Source of the DNA: Acanthopleuribacter pedis
GTDB taxonomy: Bacteria > Acidobacteriota > Holophagae > Acanthopleuribacterales > Acanthopleuribacteraceae
Length of the DNA stretch: 64,000 nt
Reading direction: 5' to 3'
NCBI RefSeq assembly: GCF_017377855.1
Contig: NZ_JAFREP010000013.1
Span: 248,001 to 312,000 of the forward strand
Positions 52,918 through 62,500 of the stretch are shown in pieces. A program made the translations under genes and the position numbers. How positions within the stretch are numbered: position 1 is the stretch's first letter; the number at the start of each line of letters is the position of its first letter. The notes beneath the pieces were generated by a model. That model saw only the letters and a list, made by a program, of their open reading frames with translations. It was not told the origin of the DNA and made no database searches.

Positions 52918-55335
52918 ATGTCCAACGACGAAAAGACAACCTTAAGCTACCGAACCGCCGAATTTCTGGTCAAAAAACCCATTCTATCGATTGCCTTCGG
53001 CGTGCTTTTTATTGCTGCATTTGTCTCAGGTCTGCCCTACCTCGGTTCCGACTTCAGTTATCGTATGTGGTTCCGCGAAACGGATCCCTTGCTGCAAGCC
53101 TTTGATGAGTTCGAACGCCAATTCGGCAACGACGAAAATGTGGTGATCGCGATTCATTCCGAATCCGGCGTGTTTGATATGGACACGGTGCGGCTGATCC
53201 ACCAGTTGACCGAGGACATGTGGCAGGTCAAGGAAATCATTCGGGTTGACTCCTTGTCCAACTTTAATTGGGTCCACGCGGAAGATGACGAAATGATCGT
53301 CGAACCACTGATTCCCGATTTGGAAGAGCTCGAGCTCCTTGAGCCGGATGAATTGGATTCGTTGCTGGCGGCGCGCTACGAGGTGGCGCGCAACCACGAA
53401 ACGGTACCAGGTTACCTTTTGTCACCGGACGGCAAAATGGCGCTGGTGATTGGGGTGCTCAAGCCGGCCATCGGCGGCACACCCGATTACAACGAGGTGA
53501 TGTCGAGCGCGCGCATGCTGATGCGCAAGTACAGCAGCGAACCCCTCTCCGAGAATTTGCGCGACGATACCTTTTTGCCCAAGTACGTCGGTCAGGGGGA
53601 TCATACCTTTTATATGTCGGGCAGTTCGGCGGTGAGCCAGACCTTTAAGGATGTGACCGAGGCCGACCTGGAAACCATGATCCCGATTTTGTTGCTGGCG
53701 ATTGTGGCCTTTTTGCTGATTTCCTTCCGCCGCGTTTCGGCGTTGATCCTGCCTTTTGTCATCATCGTGCCTAGTTTGATGATGGCCCTCGGTTTCGCGG
53801 GTTGGACGGGGTTTAAGTTTAACAACCTAACCTCCACGGTTCCCCACATTCTGATCGCCATCGGCATCGCGGACGCGGTTCACATTCTGGTGACCTTCTT
53901 CCAGTTCCGCCGCATGGGTTACGAAAAGGTTGAGGCCACCAAAAAGACCTTGGACAAAAACCTGCTGCCCACCTTGTTAACCAGTGTCTCAACCACCATC
54001 GGTTTCTTCAGTTTCACCACGGCCGAGTTGGTGCCCATCATCGGCATGGGTGTGTTGGCCGGGGTCGGCACCATGTTCGCCTGGATCGTCACCATTTTTG
54101 TGTTGTGCCCGCTGCTGACGATGCTGCCGATCAAGGTCAAAAAAGAAGAAAACGCGACCCACATTTCAGACGCCCACCCTTTGGCAATCCGTTACGTGGC
54201 CTGGCTGCAAAAAGTGCGCATCCCGGTGATTGTCTCTTTCGGCTTTTTGGCGGTGTTTGCAGTATACGTCGCGCTCCAAAACGAGATTAACGCGGACGTG
54301 TTTAAGTACTTCTCCACCAACGTCCACACGCGGATTGCCAACTTCTACATTGAAGACCAGGTCGGCGGTATTTCGGCGATTGAGATTACCATCGACAGCG
54401 GCGAACCGGACGGCATCAAAAACCCGGCGTTCCTGAAAAAGGTCGAACGTTTGGAGGATTGGCTCGATTCCCGCTACCACATCACCAAAACCATTGCGAT
54501 CACGGACATCATCAAACAATCCAACCGTTCGCTGAACAACGAGGATCCGGCGGCCTACATCATCCCCGACAACCAAGAACTGGTGGCCCAGGAGCTGTTC
54601 CTGTACACCATGAGTTTGCCCCAGGGCATGGACCTCAACAACCGCATGACCCTCGACAACCGGCGCATGCGTTTGTCGGCGATGACGACGATGCACAAGT
54701 CGGCCGAGGCCGTCGCCGAGTTCGACCTGATCGAGATCAAAGCCAAAGAGTTTGGGCTCGACGCCATGATCACGGGCAAAAACCCGCTGTACCACCGCAT
54801 GAACGGCTACGTGGTGGAAACCTTCATCAAATCCATTTTGCTGGCCGTGTTCTTGGTTTCCATTTTGATGGTGGTGATCCTGCGCAGCGTCAAGTTGGGG
54901 TTGATGTCCATGATTCCCAACCTGATGCCCTTGGTTTTCGGCGGTATGTTCATGACCCTGCTTTCCAAACCGCTGGATATCGGCACGGTATTGGTGGCCT
55001 CGACCTGCCTCGGCATCGCGGTTGACGATACGGTTCACTTCCTCACCAACTACCTGCGATGGCGCCGCGGCGGCGCGAGTCGCCAGTTGGCGGTGGCCCA
55101 CGTCATCACCCACACCGGCCCGGCCCTGATGGTGACCACCATGATTCTGGTCGCCGGCTTCGGCACCTTCGCCTTCGCGGCATTTGTGCCCAACATCAAC
55201 TTCGGGATTTTGACGGCCATCGTACTAACCACGGCCATCGTGACCGACGCCACCTTGCTCCCGGCCCTGATTCTGGGCAAAGAACAGGAACAAGAAGAGC
55301 CCAGCGACCAACAGGTTGTCGAGGCCGCGGCTTAA
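52918..55335 (+). CDS. RND-superfamily (MMPL-type) exporter
   Basis: The 805-residue protein has two six-helix halves, each with an N-terminal membrane helix (PILSIAFGVLFIAAFVSGLP), a large periplasmic loop and five more helices. Proton-relay aspartates appear in both halves: IAIGIADAVHILVTFFQF near 310 and CLGIAVDDTVHFLTNYL near 700. This MMPL/hydrophobe-exporter-like branch moves lipids, hopanoids or siderophore-like molecules and lacks the long docking domains of AcrB. AAGGAG is nine bases upstream. The tail is short and acidic. The substrate is unknown. Confidence 0.92.
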   Translation: MSNDEKTTLSYRTAEFLVKKPILSIAFGVLFIAAFVSGLPYLGSDFSYRMWFRETDPLLQAFDEFERQFGNDENVVIAIHSESGVFDMDTVRLIHQLTEDMWQVKEIIRVDSLSNFNWVHAEDDEMIVEPLIPDLEELELLEPDELDSLLAARYEVARNHETVPGYLLSPDGKMALVIGVLKPAIGGTPDYNEVMSSARMLMRKYSSEPLSENLRDDTFLPKYVGQGDHTFYMSGSSAVSQTFKDVTEADLETMIPILLLAIVAFLLISFRRVSALILPFVIIVPSLMMALGFAGWTGFKFNNLTSTVPHILIAIGIADAVHILVTFFQFRRMGYEKVEATKKTLDKNLLPTLLTSVSTTIGFFSFTTAELVPIIGMGVLAGVGTMFAWIVTIFVLCPLLTMLPIKVKKEENATHISDAHPLAIRYVAWLQKVRIPVIVSFGFLAVFAVYVALQNEINADVFKYFSTNVHTRIANFYIEDQVGGISAIEITIDSGEPDGIKNPAFLKKVERLEDWLDSRYHITKTIAITDIIKQSNRSLNNEDPAAYIIPDNQELVAQELFLYTMSLPQGMDLNNRMTLDNRRMRLSAMTTMHKSAEAVAEFDLIEIKAKEFGLDAMITGKNPLYHRMNGYVVETFIKSILLAVFLVSILMVVILRSVKLGLMSMIPNLMPLVFGGMFMTLLSKPLDIGTVLVASTCLGIAVDDTVHFLTNYLRWRRGGASRQLAVAHVITHTGPALMVTTMILVAGFGTFAFAAFVPNINFGILTAIVLTTAIVTDATLLPALILGKEQEQEEPSDQQVVEAAA

Positions 55336-55360
55336 CCCAAACCTCAACCAAAACGCAAAA

Positions 55361-55453
55361 ACGCCGGTACTCCCTGACGCAGACGACGCTTGCTCCCGCG
55401 CTTTACTCGCGGGAGCCGAGAGAAAAGCGCCGGGGTGGTACCGGCGTTTTTTT
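55361..55453 (+). terminator. Composite nested terminator after the exporter gene
   Basis: An outer ten-base stem ACGCCGGTAC/GTACCGGCGT (55361-55370 with 55438-55447) ends in a T-run. Inside are a short CGCTT/AAGCG stem and a perfect nine-base hairpin GCTCCCGCG/CGCGGGAGC (55392-55400 with 55408-55416). Confidence 0.8.
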
Positions 55454-55483
55454 ATGGAATCCCTTGGGTTCGCACGCGGGCAG

Positions 55484-55719
55484 CTAGCCCGCATTTCTCA
55501 CCAGAATTCGTCGCAAGGCTTTGAAATCACTACGAGTACACAGGTTACGACCAAGGACAAAGGTAGCGGGACCAACCTATCGCGGGGCCGATCTATCGGC
55601 GGTGCAGCGCTCCGTCGAGGCTGTCCCACCGTTGCTTTGAAACGGCGCAACCAAGTAACCTAAGTAATCACAGCTATTTCAGGGCCGCAACAGAACTTCG
55701 GGTGAGAAATGCGGGCTAG
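55484..55719. mobile_element. 236-bp non-coding element with perfect 19-bp terminal inverted repeats
   Basis: The left end CTAGCCCGCATTTCTCACC (55484-55502) is the exact complement of the right end (55701-55719). No open frame lies between. The size and structure are MITE-like. A left-type end with two mismatches occurs at 200-218 and a degenerate right-type end at 2476-2494. No clear target-site duplication was identified (flanks GCAG and GAAC). Confidence 0.7.
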
Positions 55720-56038
55720 GAACCGGCAAATACGGTCTTTTTTAATTCGGCTCCCCAAGTTTGTGATTTAATGTTGTGAAATCCGCATCAAAACTTTACG
55801 CACCGCGGTTTACTGCTTTTTCGGAATCACCTCGGCAAAATCACCGAAGCGCCATCCGACAGAGCAACACATCGGCTTTGTGCGGTGTGACATTGATCGA
55901 TACGTTCTTATGTCCCAAACTCTTGCCCATTTGGCACGTGGATCGGACACGCGGAACGGCAAGGCCCGCCGCGGGGCCTGTTGATCAAAGATCCCCCCAA
56001 GTCCCGTCCCCGCGTGGTTTTCACAACCAGGGAGCCCT
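55720..56038. other. 319-bp gap before the acyltransferase gene
   Basis: No gene or repeat recognised between the inverted-repeat element and the next ATG. GGAG six bases before 56039 is the ribosome-binding site. Confidence 0.4.
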
Positions 56039-57238
56039 ATGAAAAATCTCTTCAAGCGATGGTTAACCGGCCTTGAAAAAGTTTACCAGGCAAAAACGGA
56101 AGAAGAGAAAGAGGCGGTTTACCGGCTACGCTATCGCGTCTTTGTCGATGAACTCAACAAAGAGGTGATCAATGCCGATCACCGAACCCGCCAAATCCGC
56201 GACCCCGAGGACGCCTTCCCCAATACCACCTTGCTGTATACGGTGAGCAACGGCAGCCTAACCGGCGCCCTGCGGGTCACCTTATGGCAGCCGGAAGCCA
56301 TCACGCGCGATTTGAGCAACACCTATTCTTTGCACCTGTTCCCCGATATCCAAAACCACACCATCTCGGAGGTCAGCCGCCTGGTCGCCTCGGCCCAGTC
56401 GCGCGGCCAATTGGTGCTCCCCGCCCTGGCCCGTGCCTGTTACGACTTTGTCGCCGGCGAAAACGGCTGTCATTTCGGCTTCTCTTTTTGCGCCCCCGGT
56501 TTGGTGCGCCCCTACCGCCGTCTCGGCTACCGCCCCTACAACGCGAGCATGATTTCCACGGCCGACGGTCTGCGCGTACCCCTTATCATGATCACCAGCG
56601 ACCGCGCCTATTTCCAGGAGGTAAACTCGCCGCTTTCACCCTTCGTTTCGACCTACTTCGGCTCGGGCCGCAACAGAATCCCCCCCCTCGACCTAAGCGC
56701 CTACCGCAAGGTCCTGGGCGAATCGGAAACACACATCAAGGTAAAGCCGGAACAGGTTTGGCAACAGATCCAAAGTGAACTCAGCAACGGCAACCAGCAA
56801 GCCTTTTCCCTGATGGAAAACCTCACTGAGCGCGAGGTGCGCAAACTGGCGGAACAGGGCATGATCCTCCAGGTTCAACCCTACCAAACGGTAACCCGCG
56901 AGGATCTCCACGAGCGGGAAATGTTCGTCATCCTCGACGGCGTATTTGTGGTGTTCAGCGGGGACCGCCGCTTGGCCATGCTCCACAAAGGCGATGTGTT
57001 CGGCGAGGTCGCGCTACTCCTCGACAACGGAAGACGCATGGCTTCGATTCGCGCCCTCAACCGCGGCAAACTGCTGGTCCTGCGCCGTAAATTCATCGAA
57101 GACATGATGGATCGAGAACCCAAAATCGCCGCAAAACTGTTGTTTAACATCAGCCGCATCATGGCGCAACGCTTCGTCTCCATGATCAAACCGGATGAAC
57201 CCCAAGTAAACGCCGCCGACGCCAACCTTTCCCCATAA
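56039..57238 (+). CDS. GNAT/acyl-homoserine-lactone-synthase-like acyltransferase fused to a cyclic-nucleotide-binding domain
   Basis: The 399-residue protein joins two domains. Residues ~15-200 have the fold seen in autoinducer-synthase/N-acyltransferase GNATs: EAVYRLRYRVFVDELNKEV, IRDPEDAFPNTTLLYTVSNG, ISEVSRLVASAQSRG, LVRPYRRLGYRPYNAS. Residues ~255-385 form a cyclic-nucleotide-binding domain (EMFVILDGVFVVFSGDRRLA) with a phosphate cassette FGEVALLLDNGRRMAS at ~321-336. The R-M-A in place of R-[TS]-A suggests altered or lost cAMP contact. Mycobacterial protein acetyltransferases have the opposite domain order. It may be an acyltransferase gated by a nucleotide. Confidence 0.8.
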   Translation: MKNLFKRWLTGLEKVYQAKTEEEKEAVYRLRYRVFVDELNKEVINADHRTRQIRDPEDAFPNTTLLYTVSNGSLTGALRVTLWQPEAITRDLSNTYSLHLFPDIQNHTISEVSRLVASAQSRGQLVLPALARACYDFVAGENGCHFGFSFCAPGLVRPYRRLGYRPYNASMISTADGLRVPLIMITSDRAYFQEVNSPLSPFVSTYFGSGRNRIPPLDLSAYRKVLGESETHIKVKPEQVWQQIQSELSNGNQQAFSLMENLTEREVRKLAEQGMILQVQPYQTVTREDLHEREMFVILDGVFVVFSGDRRLAMLHKGDVFGEVALLLDNGRRMASIRALNRGKLLVLRRKFIEDMMDREPKIAAKLLFNISRIMAQRFVSMIKPDEPQVNAADANLSP

Positions 57239-57481
57239 TCACCACCGGTCCTTTCTCGAGGGCACGCCCGGCCGCGCTGGAGATGAACCCCAAGCCCCTC
57301 CGCCACAAACAACCTTTTGCATCGGCGACTAACTTCCCTATAATGGCGCGCTAAGCCGGTGCCTGCGCCATGCGGTCTCCCCAACCGCGGGCTTTCCCAA
57401 CAGGTTCGGTATTCCAAACCAAGTGGTCCCGCGTCGCGTTCCCCACGAAAGACACGGGCAACTACTTAAAAAGGACAGAAC

Positions 57482-58531
57482 ATGACCGTGAAGAAAAAAG
57501 CGGCCATTCTCGGCGCCACCGGTGCCGTCGGTCAACGCTTCATTCAACTCCTCGCCGACCATCCCCAAATTGAGGTTTCCATTTTGTGTGCCTCTGAACG
57601 CAATGCCGGTAAACCCTACGGCGAAGCGGTGAATTGGCAAGTTCCCGGCGAACGCCCCACCTATGCCGACCACATGATCTTGCGCCCCTGCCAACCCGAT
57701 TTCGAAGCCGACATCGTGTTTTCCGCGCTGCCCAGCGCCAATGCACGCGAGGTTGAGCCGGCTTTCGCCGCCGCGGGTCACGCCGTGGTCTCCAACGCAA
57801 GCGCGCACCGCATGGGTACCGACATTCCCCTGTTGATCCCCGAAATTAACCCCGACCACACCGGCCTGATCGAGAAACAGCGCCAAAACCACGGATGGAC
57901 CGGCTTCATCGTCACCAACCCCAACTGTTCGACCCTTGGTTTGGCCCTGCCCCTCAAAGCCTTGGACGACGCCTTCGGCGTCACGGAAGTCAATGTGGTT
58001 ACCCTGCAAGCCAAATCCGGCGCGGGTTATCCCGGTCCTCCGGAAGAACTGATCGGCGACAACGTGTTACCCCATATCGGCGGCGAAGAAGACAAAATCG
58101 AAACCGAGCCCAACAAAATTCTCGGCACACTCGCGGGCGACACCATTGCGCCCCACGACATGGTCCTTTCCGCGCAATGCCACCGCGTCGATGTGCTTGA
58201 CGGTCACACCGAGGCCCTCAATATCCGTTTCAAACAAACCCCTACCGTGGACGACATCAAGCAATGCCTGCGCGACTTCAAGGGTTTGCCCCAAGAAGTG
58301 GGCCTCCACACCGCCCCGGCGTCACCCATCGAGGTACGGGACGAGGAAGACCGTCCCCAACCCAAGCTGGACCTGTGGGCGGGCAAAGGCATGGCCACCG
58401 TGGTCGGGCGCATTCGTCCCTGCCCTTTGTTCGACACCAAAATGGTGATTCTGTCCCACAACACCGTACGCGGTGCGGCCGGCGCGGCCATCCTCAACGC
58501 GGAGCTGTTGATTCACCAGGGTTTGCTCTAG
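57482..58531 (+). CDS. asd: Aspartate-semialdehyde dehydrogenase
   Basis: Asd reduces aspartyl-4-phosphate to aspartate semialdehyde in lysine/diaminopimelate, methionine and threonine synthesis. The NADP loop is GATGAVGQRF (11-20), and the active-site cysteine is C149 in NPNCSTLG. SGAGYPG and NTVRGAAG near the end are family features. The 349 residues and internal motifs (HIGGEEDKIETEP; CHRVDVLDGHTE) point to the archaeal/fungal-type Asd. The gene is alone on its strand. Confidence 0.95.
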   Translation: MTVKKKAAILGATGAVGQRFIQLLADHPQIEVSILCASERNAGKPYGEAVNWQVPGERPTYADHMILRPCQPDFEADIVFSALPSANAREVEPAFAAAGHAVVSNASAHRMGTDIPLLIPEINPDHTGLIEKQRQNHGWTGFIVTNPNCSTLGLALPLKALDDAFGVTEVNVVTLQAKSGAGYPGPPEELIGDNVLPHIGGEEDKIETEPNKILGTLAGDTIAPHDMVLSAQCHRVDVLDGHTEALNIRFKQTPTVDDIKQCLRDFKGLPQEVGLHTAPASPIEVRDEEDRPQPKLDLWAGKGMATVVGRIRPCPLFDTKMVILSHNTVRGAAGAAILNAELLIHQGLL

Positions 58532-59045
58532 CACAGCGGGAACATCCAAAGCGGCTCGGCGCCGACCGGCAATGCTTCCAGTCAGAGCCCATGCATCGGC
58601 CGGCGTGGTCCGCGCCGGCCGATGCATGGGCGATGCCTATCGCCCTCCGCCAAAGGGTTCGCATCACTTGGATGCAACCAATTGCCACATCGCGGCATGG
58701 CTGAATCAAAACCTAAATCACGCCCTTCATGCATCTTAGGATCTCCAATCCGAAATCCTCGCATAGCGGCAACGGAACCTTTGCAGGATTTTATCTTGAC
58801 CGGCTCGCTTCAAAATGATTTCCTTTAGGGGATGATTGAACGGCTGTCCACACCTCGAACCTCCCTTCCACGGGCGTTTTGTCTTTCAGCCGATTGGGTT
58901 GCGTTTTTTCGCATCGGCCCTTGTTCGAGGCTTGTTAATTAGCTGTTACGTTTGTTAATCAGGGTAACGTCATGTCGTCTTGCCCGTGAAAGACCACCGC
59001 GGTAGGTCGGCCGTGGAGGAATGTTGGAAGAGGTACGGCCAATTC
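58532..59045. other. 514-bp gap with two competing hairpins
   Basis: GCCCATGCATCGGCCGGCG (58587-58605) is complemented exactly by 58613-58631, a 19-bp stem with a seven-base loop. A second stem GGGCGAT/ATCGCCC (58628-58634 with 58639-58645) uses the last four bases of the first, so both cannot form together. Small stems (GCATC/GATGC, TGCC/GGCA) follow to about 58700. There is no T-run, so it is not a simple terminator. The remaining sequence to 59045 holds no gene seen. Confidence 0.65.
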
Positions 59046-59291
59046 ATGTTTGTTTGTGAACTCTGCGGTACAAAAGTACCACCCCGAATGAAATCAAATT
59101 TGGTGATCACCGAGACACGCGCACGCAACTACCCTGCTCGTCAGAACGCCCAGAAAATTAAGCGCAAAAAGAAACCCCTTTACCGTGAGGACCCCGGTGG
59201 TCGCGGTTGGGAAATCGTATCCGTGGCCAACGCCTGTAATGGTTGCGCCGCCAAACACGAGACCCCCATGCCCGCGCGTCAGGAAGCTTAA
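59046..59291 (+). CDS. Small zinc-ribbon-like protein
   Basis: An 81-residue, basic protein with two CxxC pairs: CELC at residues 4-7 and CNGC near 69, separated by a lysine/arginine-rich stretch (NAQKIKRKKKPLYRED). This spacing is what a zinc ribbon needs; it is probably RNA- or ribosome-associated, but no family is recognised. I start at ATG 59046 so that the first CxxC is N-terminal; an upstream start at 58980 would add 22 residues. AGAGG lies twelve bases upstream. It is monocistronic with its own terminator. Confidence 0.7.
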   Translation: MFVCELCGTKVPPRMKSNLVITETRARNYPARQNAQKIKRKKKPLYREDPGGRGWEIVSVANACNGCAAKHETPMPARQEA

Positions 59292-59317
59292 TTCACATCA
59301 CTTTGTTTCATTCAGTT

Positions 59318-59345
59318 AAGGAGCCGCTCGTTCGGCTCCTTTTTA
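59318..59345 (+). terminator. Rho-independent terminator
   Basis: AGGAGCCG (59319-59326) pairs with CGGCTCCT (59333-59340) around a CTCGTT loop, followed by TTTT. Confidence 0.85.
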
Positions 59346-59571
59346 CGTTTAGCCCGACCTGATTCGTCATTGTTCCCAAAAACGAATTCGCTTAATCTTA
59401 GGCAAACGTTCAGGTCTTTGTGTTTCGGCCCCGGCCTCGCTTTCCCCTCGGTAGGCATCGTCCCCTTTTTGGATGCCCCCGCTTTTTTTCGCCATAGAAG
59501 CAACCCACCCGCCACGCAAATCCTGTCCCGATCAGGGCCGCCCCCTGGAATGTCGTTTTTAGGATTTGCGC

Positions 59572-62500
59572 ATGTCTCACCCATCCACCCCACCCTACCA
59601 GCAAGCTTTGGAAGACGCGATTGCCGTGATCGGCTACGCCTGCCGCTTCCCCGACGCACCCGACAGCCGCCGTTTTTGGTTAAACCTCAAAAACAACCAC
59701 AACGCGGTGCGCCGCCTGACCCAAGCCGAGCTTGACGCGGCGGGCGTTCCCGCCGAAGAACAACGCGCCCCGGGTTACGTCCCCTTCGCGGCCCCCGTCA
59801 CAGGGTTCGACTGCTTCGACGCGCGTTTCTTCGGCTTCACCAAACGCGAGGCGGAAACCCTGGATCCGCAGCAACGCCTCATGCTGCAAACCGCCTACCA
59901 CGCCCTGGAAGACGCGGGTTATCCCGGCGCCGGCGGCCTGGATCGCGTCGGCGTTTTCGCCGGCGGTCGGTTTAGCGATTACCTCATCCGCCAACTCTAC
60001 GCCAACCAGGAATGGCTGCAACAAACGGGTTACTTTCAAGCGCTGCTCGGCAACGACAAAGACTACCTGGCCCCGCTCCTCTCTTATAAATTGGACCTCA
60101 AGGGACCCAGTATTGCGGTGCAAACGGCCTGTTCCACCTCGCTGACGGCGATGCACCTGGCCTGCGAATCCTTGCTCAGCCACAACTGCAACGCGGCACT
60201 GGTCGGCGCGGTCACCTTGCGCCTGCCCCAATTCGGCGGTTACCACTACGCCCCCGGCGGCATTTTTTCGCCCAAGGGCCAAGTTCGCTTTCTCGACGCC
60301 GCCGCCGACGGCACCGTCTTTGGCAACGGCGTCGGCGCGGTGATCCTTAAACGCTACAGCGACGCGCTCGAGGACGGCGACACCGTTCACGGCCTCATCC
60401 TCGGCTCGGCGGTCAACAACGACGGCGGTACCAAGGTCGGCCTCACCGCGCCCTCCGCCGACGGTCAAGCACGGGTGATTGCCGACGCGCTGGCCGTCGC
60501 CGAATGTGAGCCGGACGATCTCCAGGTCATCGAGTGCCACGGAACCGGCACCGCCCTGGGAGACGCCATCGAACTCAACGCGCTCAACAAGGTGTTCGGT
60601 GACAGCAGCACGGAATTCCTGCTCGGCTCGGTCAAGACCAACCTCGGCCACCTGGAAGCCGCCGCCGGCATGGCGGGTTTGATCAAAATCCTGTTGATGA
60701 TGCGCCACAGAACCCTGGTGCGCACCCTGGGTTTTGAGACAGCCAACCCCAACATCGATTTCGGCAAAGGCCGCTTCAAACCGATTCAGGAAAACCAGCC
60801 CTGGCAGACAAACAGTCACGGCCACCGTGTGGCGGGTTTGAGTTCCTTCGGAATCGGCGGCACCAACGCCCATCTTATTGTGTGCAGCCCACCGGAGACC
60901 CGAACCCCGGCGGCGGGGAAAAACGACAAGCACCTCTTCCAAATATCGGCGCGCGACGAGGCGGCGCTGTTAGGCCAAAAAGCGGCACTACGGGCGCAAC
61001 TCGCCGACGATCCCGACCGGCTCGCCGATGTGGCCTACAGCCTGCGCCACCATCGCGTGGTATTCCCCTTCCGGTTTACCTGCGTCGCCAAGGACAGCCA
61101 CGAACTACGCAAGCACTTGGGCCGCAAGGAGGCGGCCCGCAAAGCCGCGCCCCAGGCCGGGCGTTTGGCGTTTGTATTTCCCGGCCAGGGAAGCCAACAC
61201 GTCGCCATGGCGCGCAAGACCTATCAGCATGAACCCCTGTTCCGCCAATGGATCGACCGCGGCTTGGATCATTTGCAAGCCGTTGGGAAGCCGGAACCGG
61301 CGCGGTTGTGGCGCGATTACCAGCAGGCCGGCGCCGCCGAGTTATGGCGGCAAACCCAACACGCGCAACCGCTGTTGTACCTGGTCCAGGTCGCCTTGGC
61401 CAAGTTGTGGCAATCCTGGGGCATCCAACCGCACGCCTTACTGGGCCACAGCATTGGCGAATGGAGCGCGGCCTGCATCGCCGAAATTGTTTCCTTTGAG
61501 CAAGGCCTGGAAATCGTCTGGGAACGCGGTCGCCTTTTGCAGCACCAACCGGGCGGCGCCATGCTCTCCGTCAACGCGGGCGAACCGACGATTCGCCCCT
61601 ACTTGGCGCCGGATGTGTGTGTCGCCGCCTTTAACGCGCCCCACTTTTTAACCCTGTCCGGCCCGTTCGCGGCGATTGACGTCACCCGCGTCAACCTCGA
61701 CACCGCCGGCATTAAGTGTCGTCCGCTGCACACCTCCCACGCCTTCCACGCACCGAGCATGGCACCCGCCCGCGAGGCCTTTGCCGCCTTTTTGAGAACC
61801 CGCGTCCTGCGCACCCCCAAACTGCCCTTCCCAAGCAACGTAAGCGGGACCTGGATGACCGATGATCAAGCTGTTTCACCCGATTGGTGGGCGCGTCAGT
61901 TGGTCGAACCGGTGCGTTTCCAGACGGCGGTGGAAACCATGGCGGAACGGGTCGACCATTGGTTGGAAGTAGGACCCGGCCACCAAAACACCACCTTCGT
62001 GCGGGCCACCCTCCCCGAGGCCGTCGCCCATTCGAGTTTACCCGCGGTGGTCGCCCAAGACGCGGACGACCACCGTCACCTGTTGCACACGGCCGGACGC
62101 TTGTGGTCCCTGGGTTACCCACTCCTGATGGACCCGGAGCGCAAGGGCGGGCGCCTGAAACGCCTGCCGGGTTATGCCTTCAGCAGCGAACGCTTCTGGG
62201 TGGAGGCGCGGGCCTATCCCGGTCAAAGCACCGCGCCGGCGGTCCCCAAACCCAGCCAACCCGCGACCGAGGCACGGCCGGCCGAAACGAGCGACCAGGA
62301 TGCAATCACCCAAACCCTGGTCGCCATTTGGCGCGAGCAGTTGGGTCTGGACACGGTGTCGCTCGACGCGGATTTCTTCGAACTGGGCGGGCACTCGCTG
62401 CTCGCAACCCGCATTCTCGCGCGCATCCGCGAACAGCTCGGCGTGGAACTGAGCCTGAGCCGGTTTTTCACGGGGCAAACCACCTGCATCCGCGCCTTGG

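Noticed and set aside
59680-60942. Long minus-strand frame of ~420 codons opposite the ketosynthase
   Set aside because: The plus strand carries all ketosynthase catalytic residues; the opposite frame is a by-product of high third-position GC.
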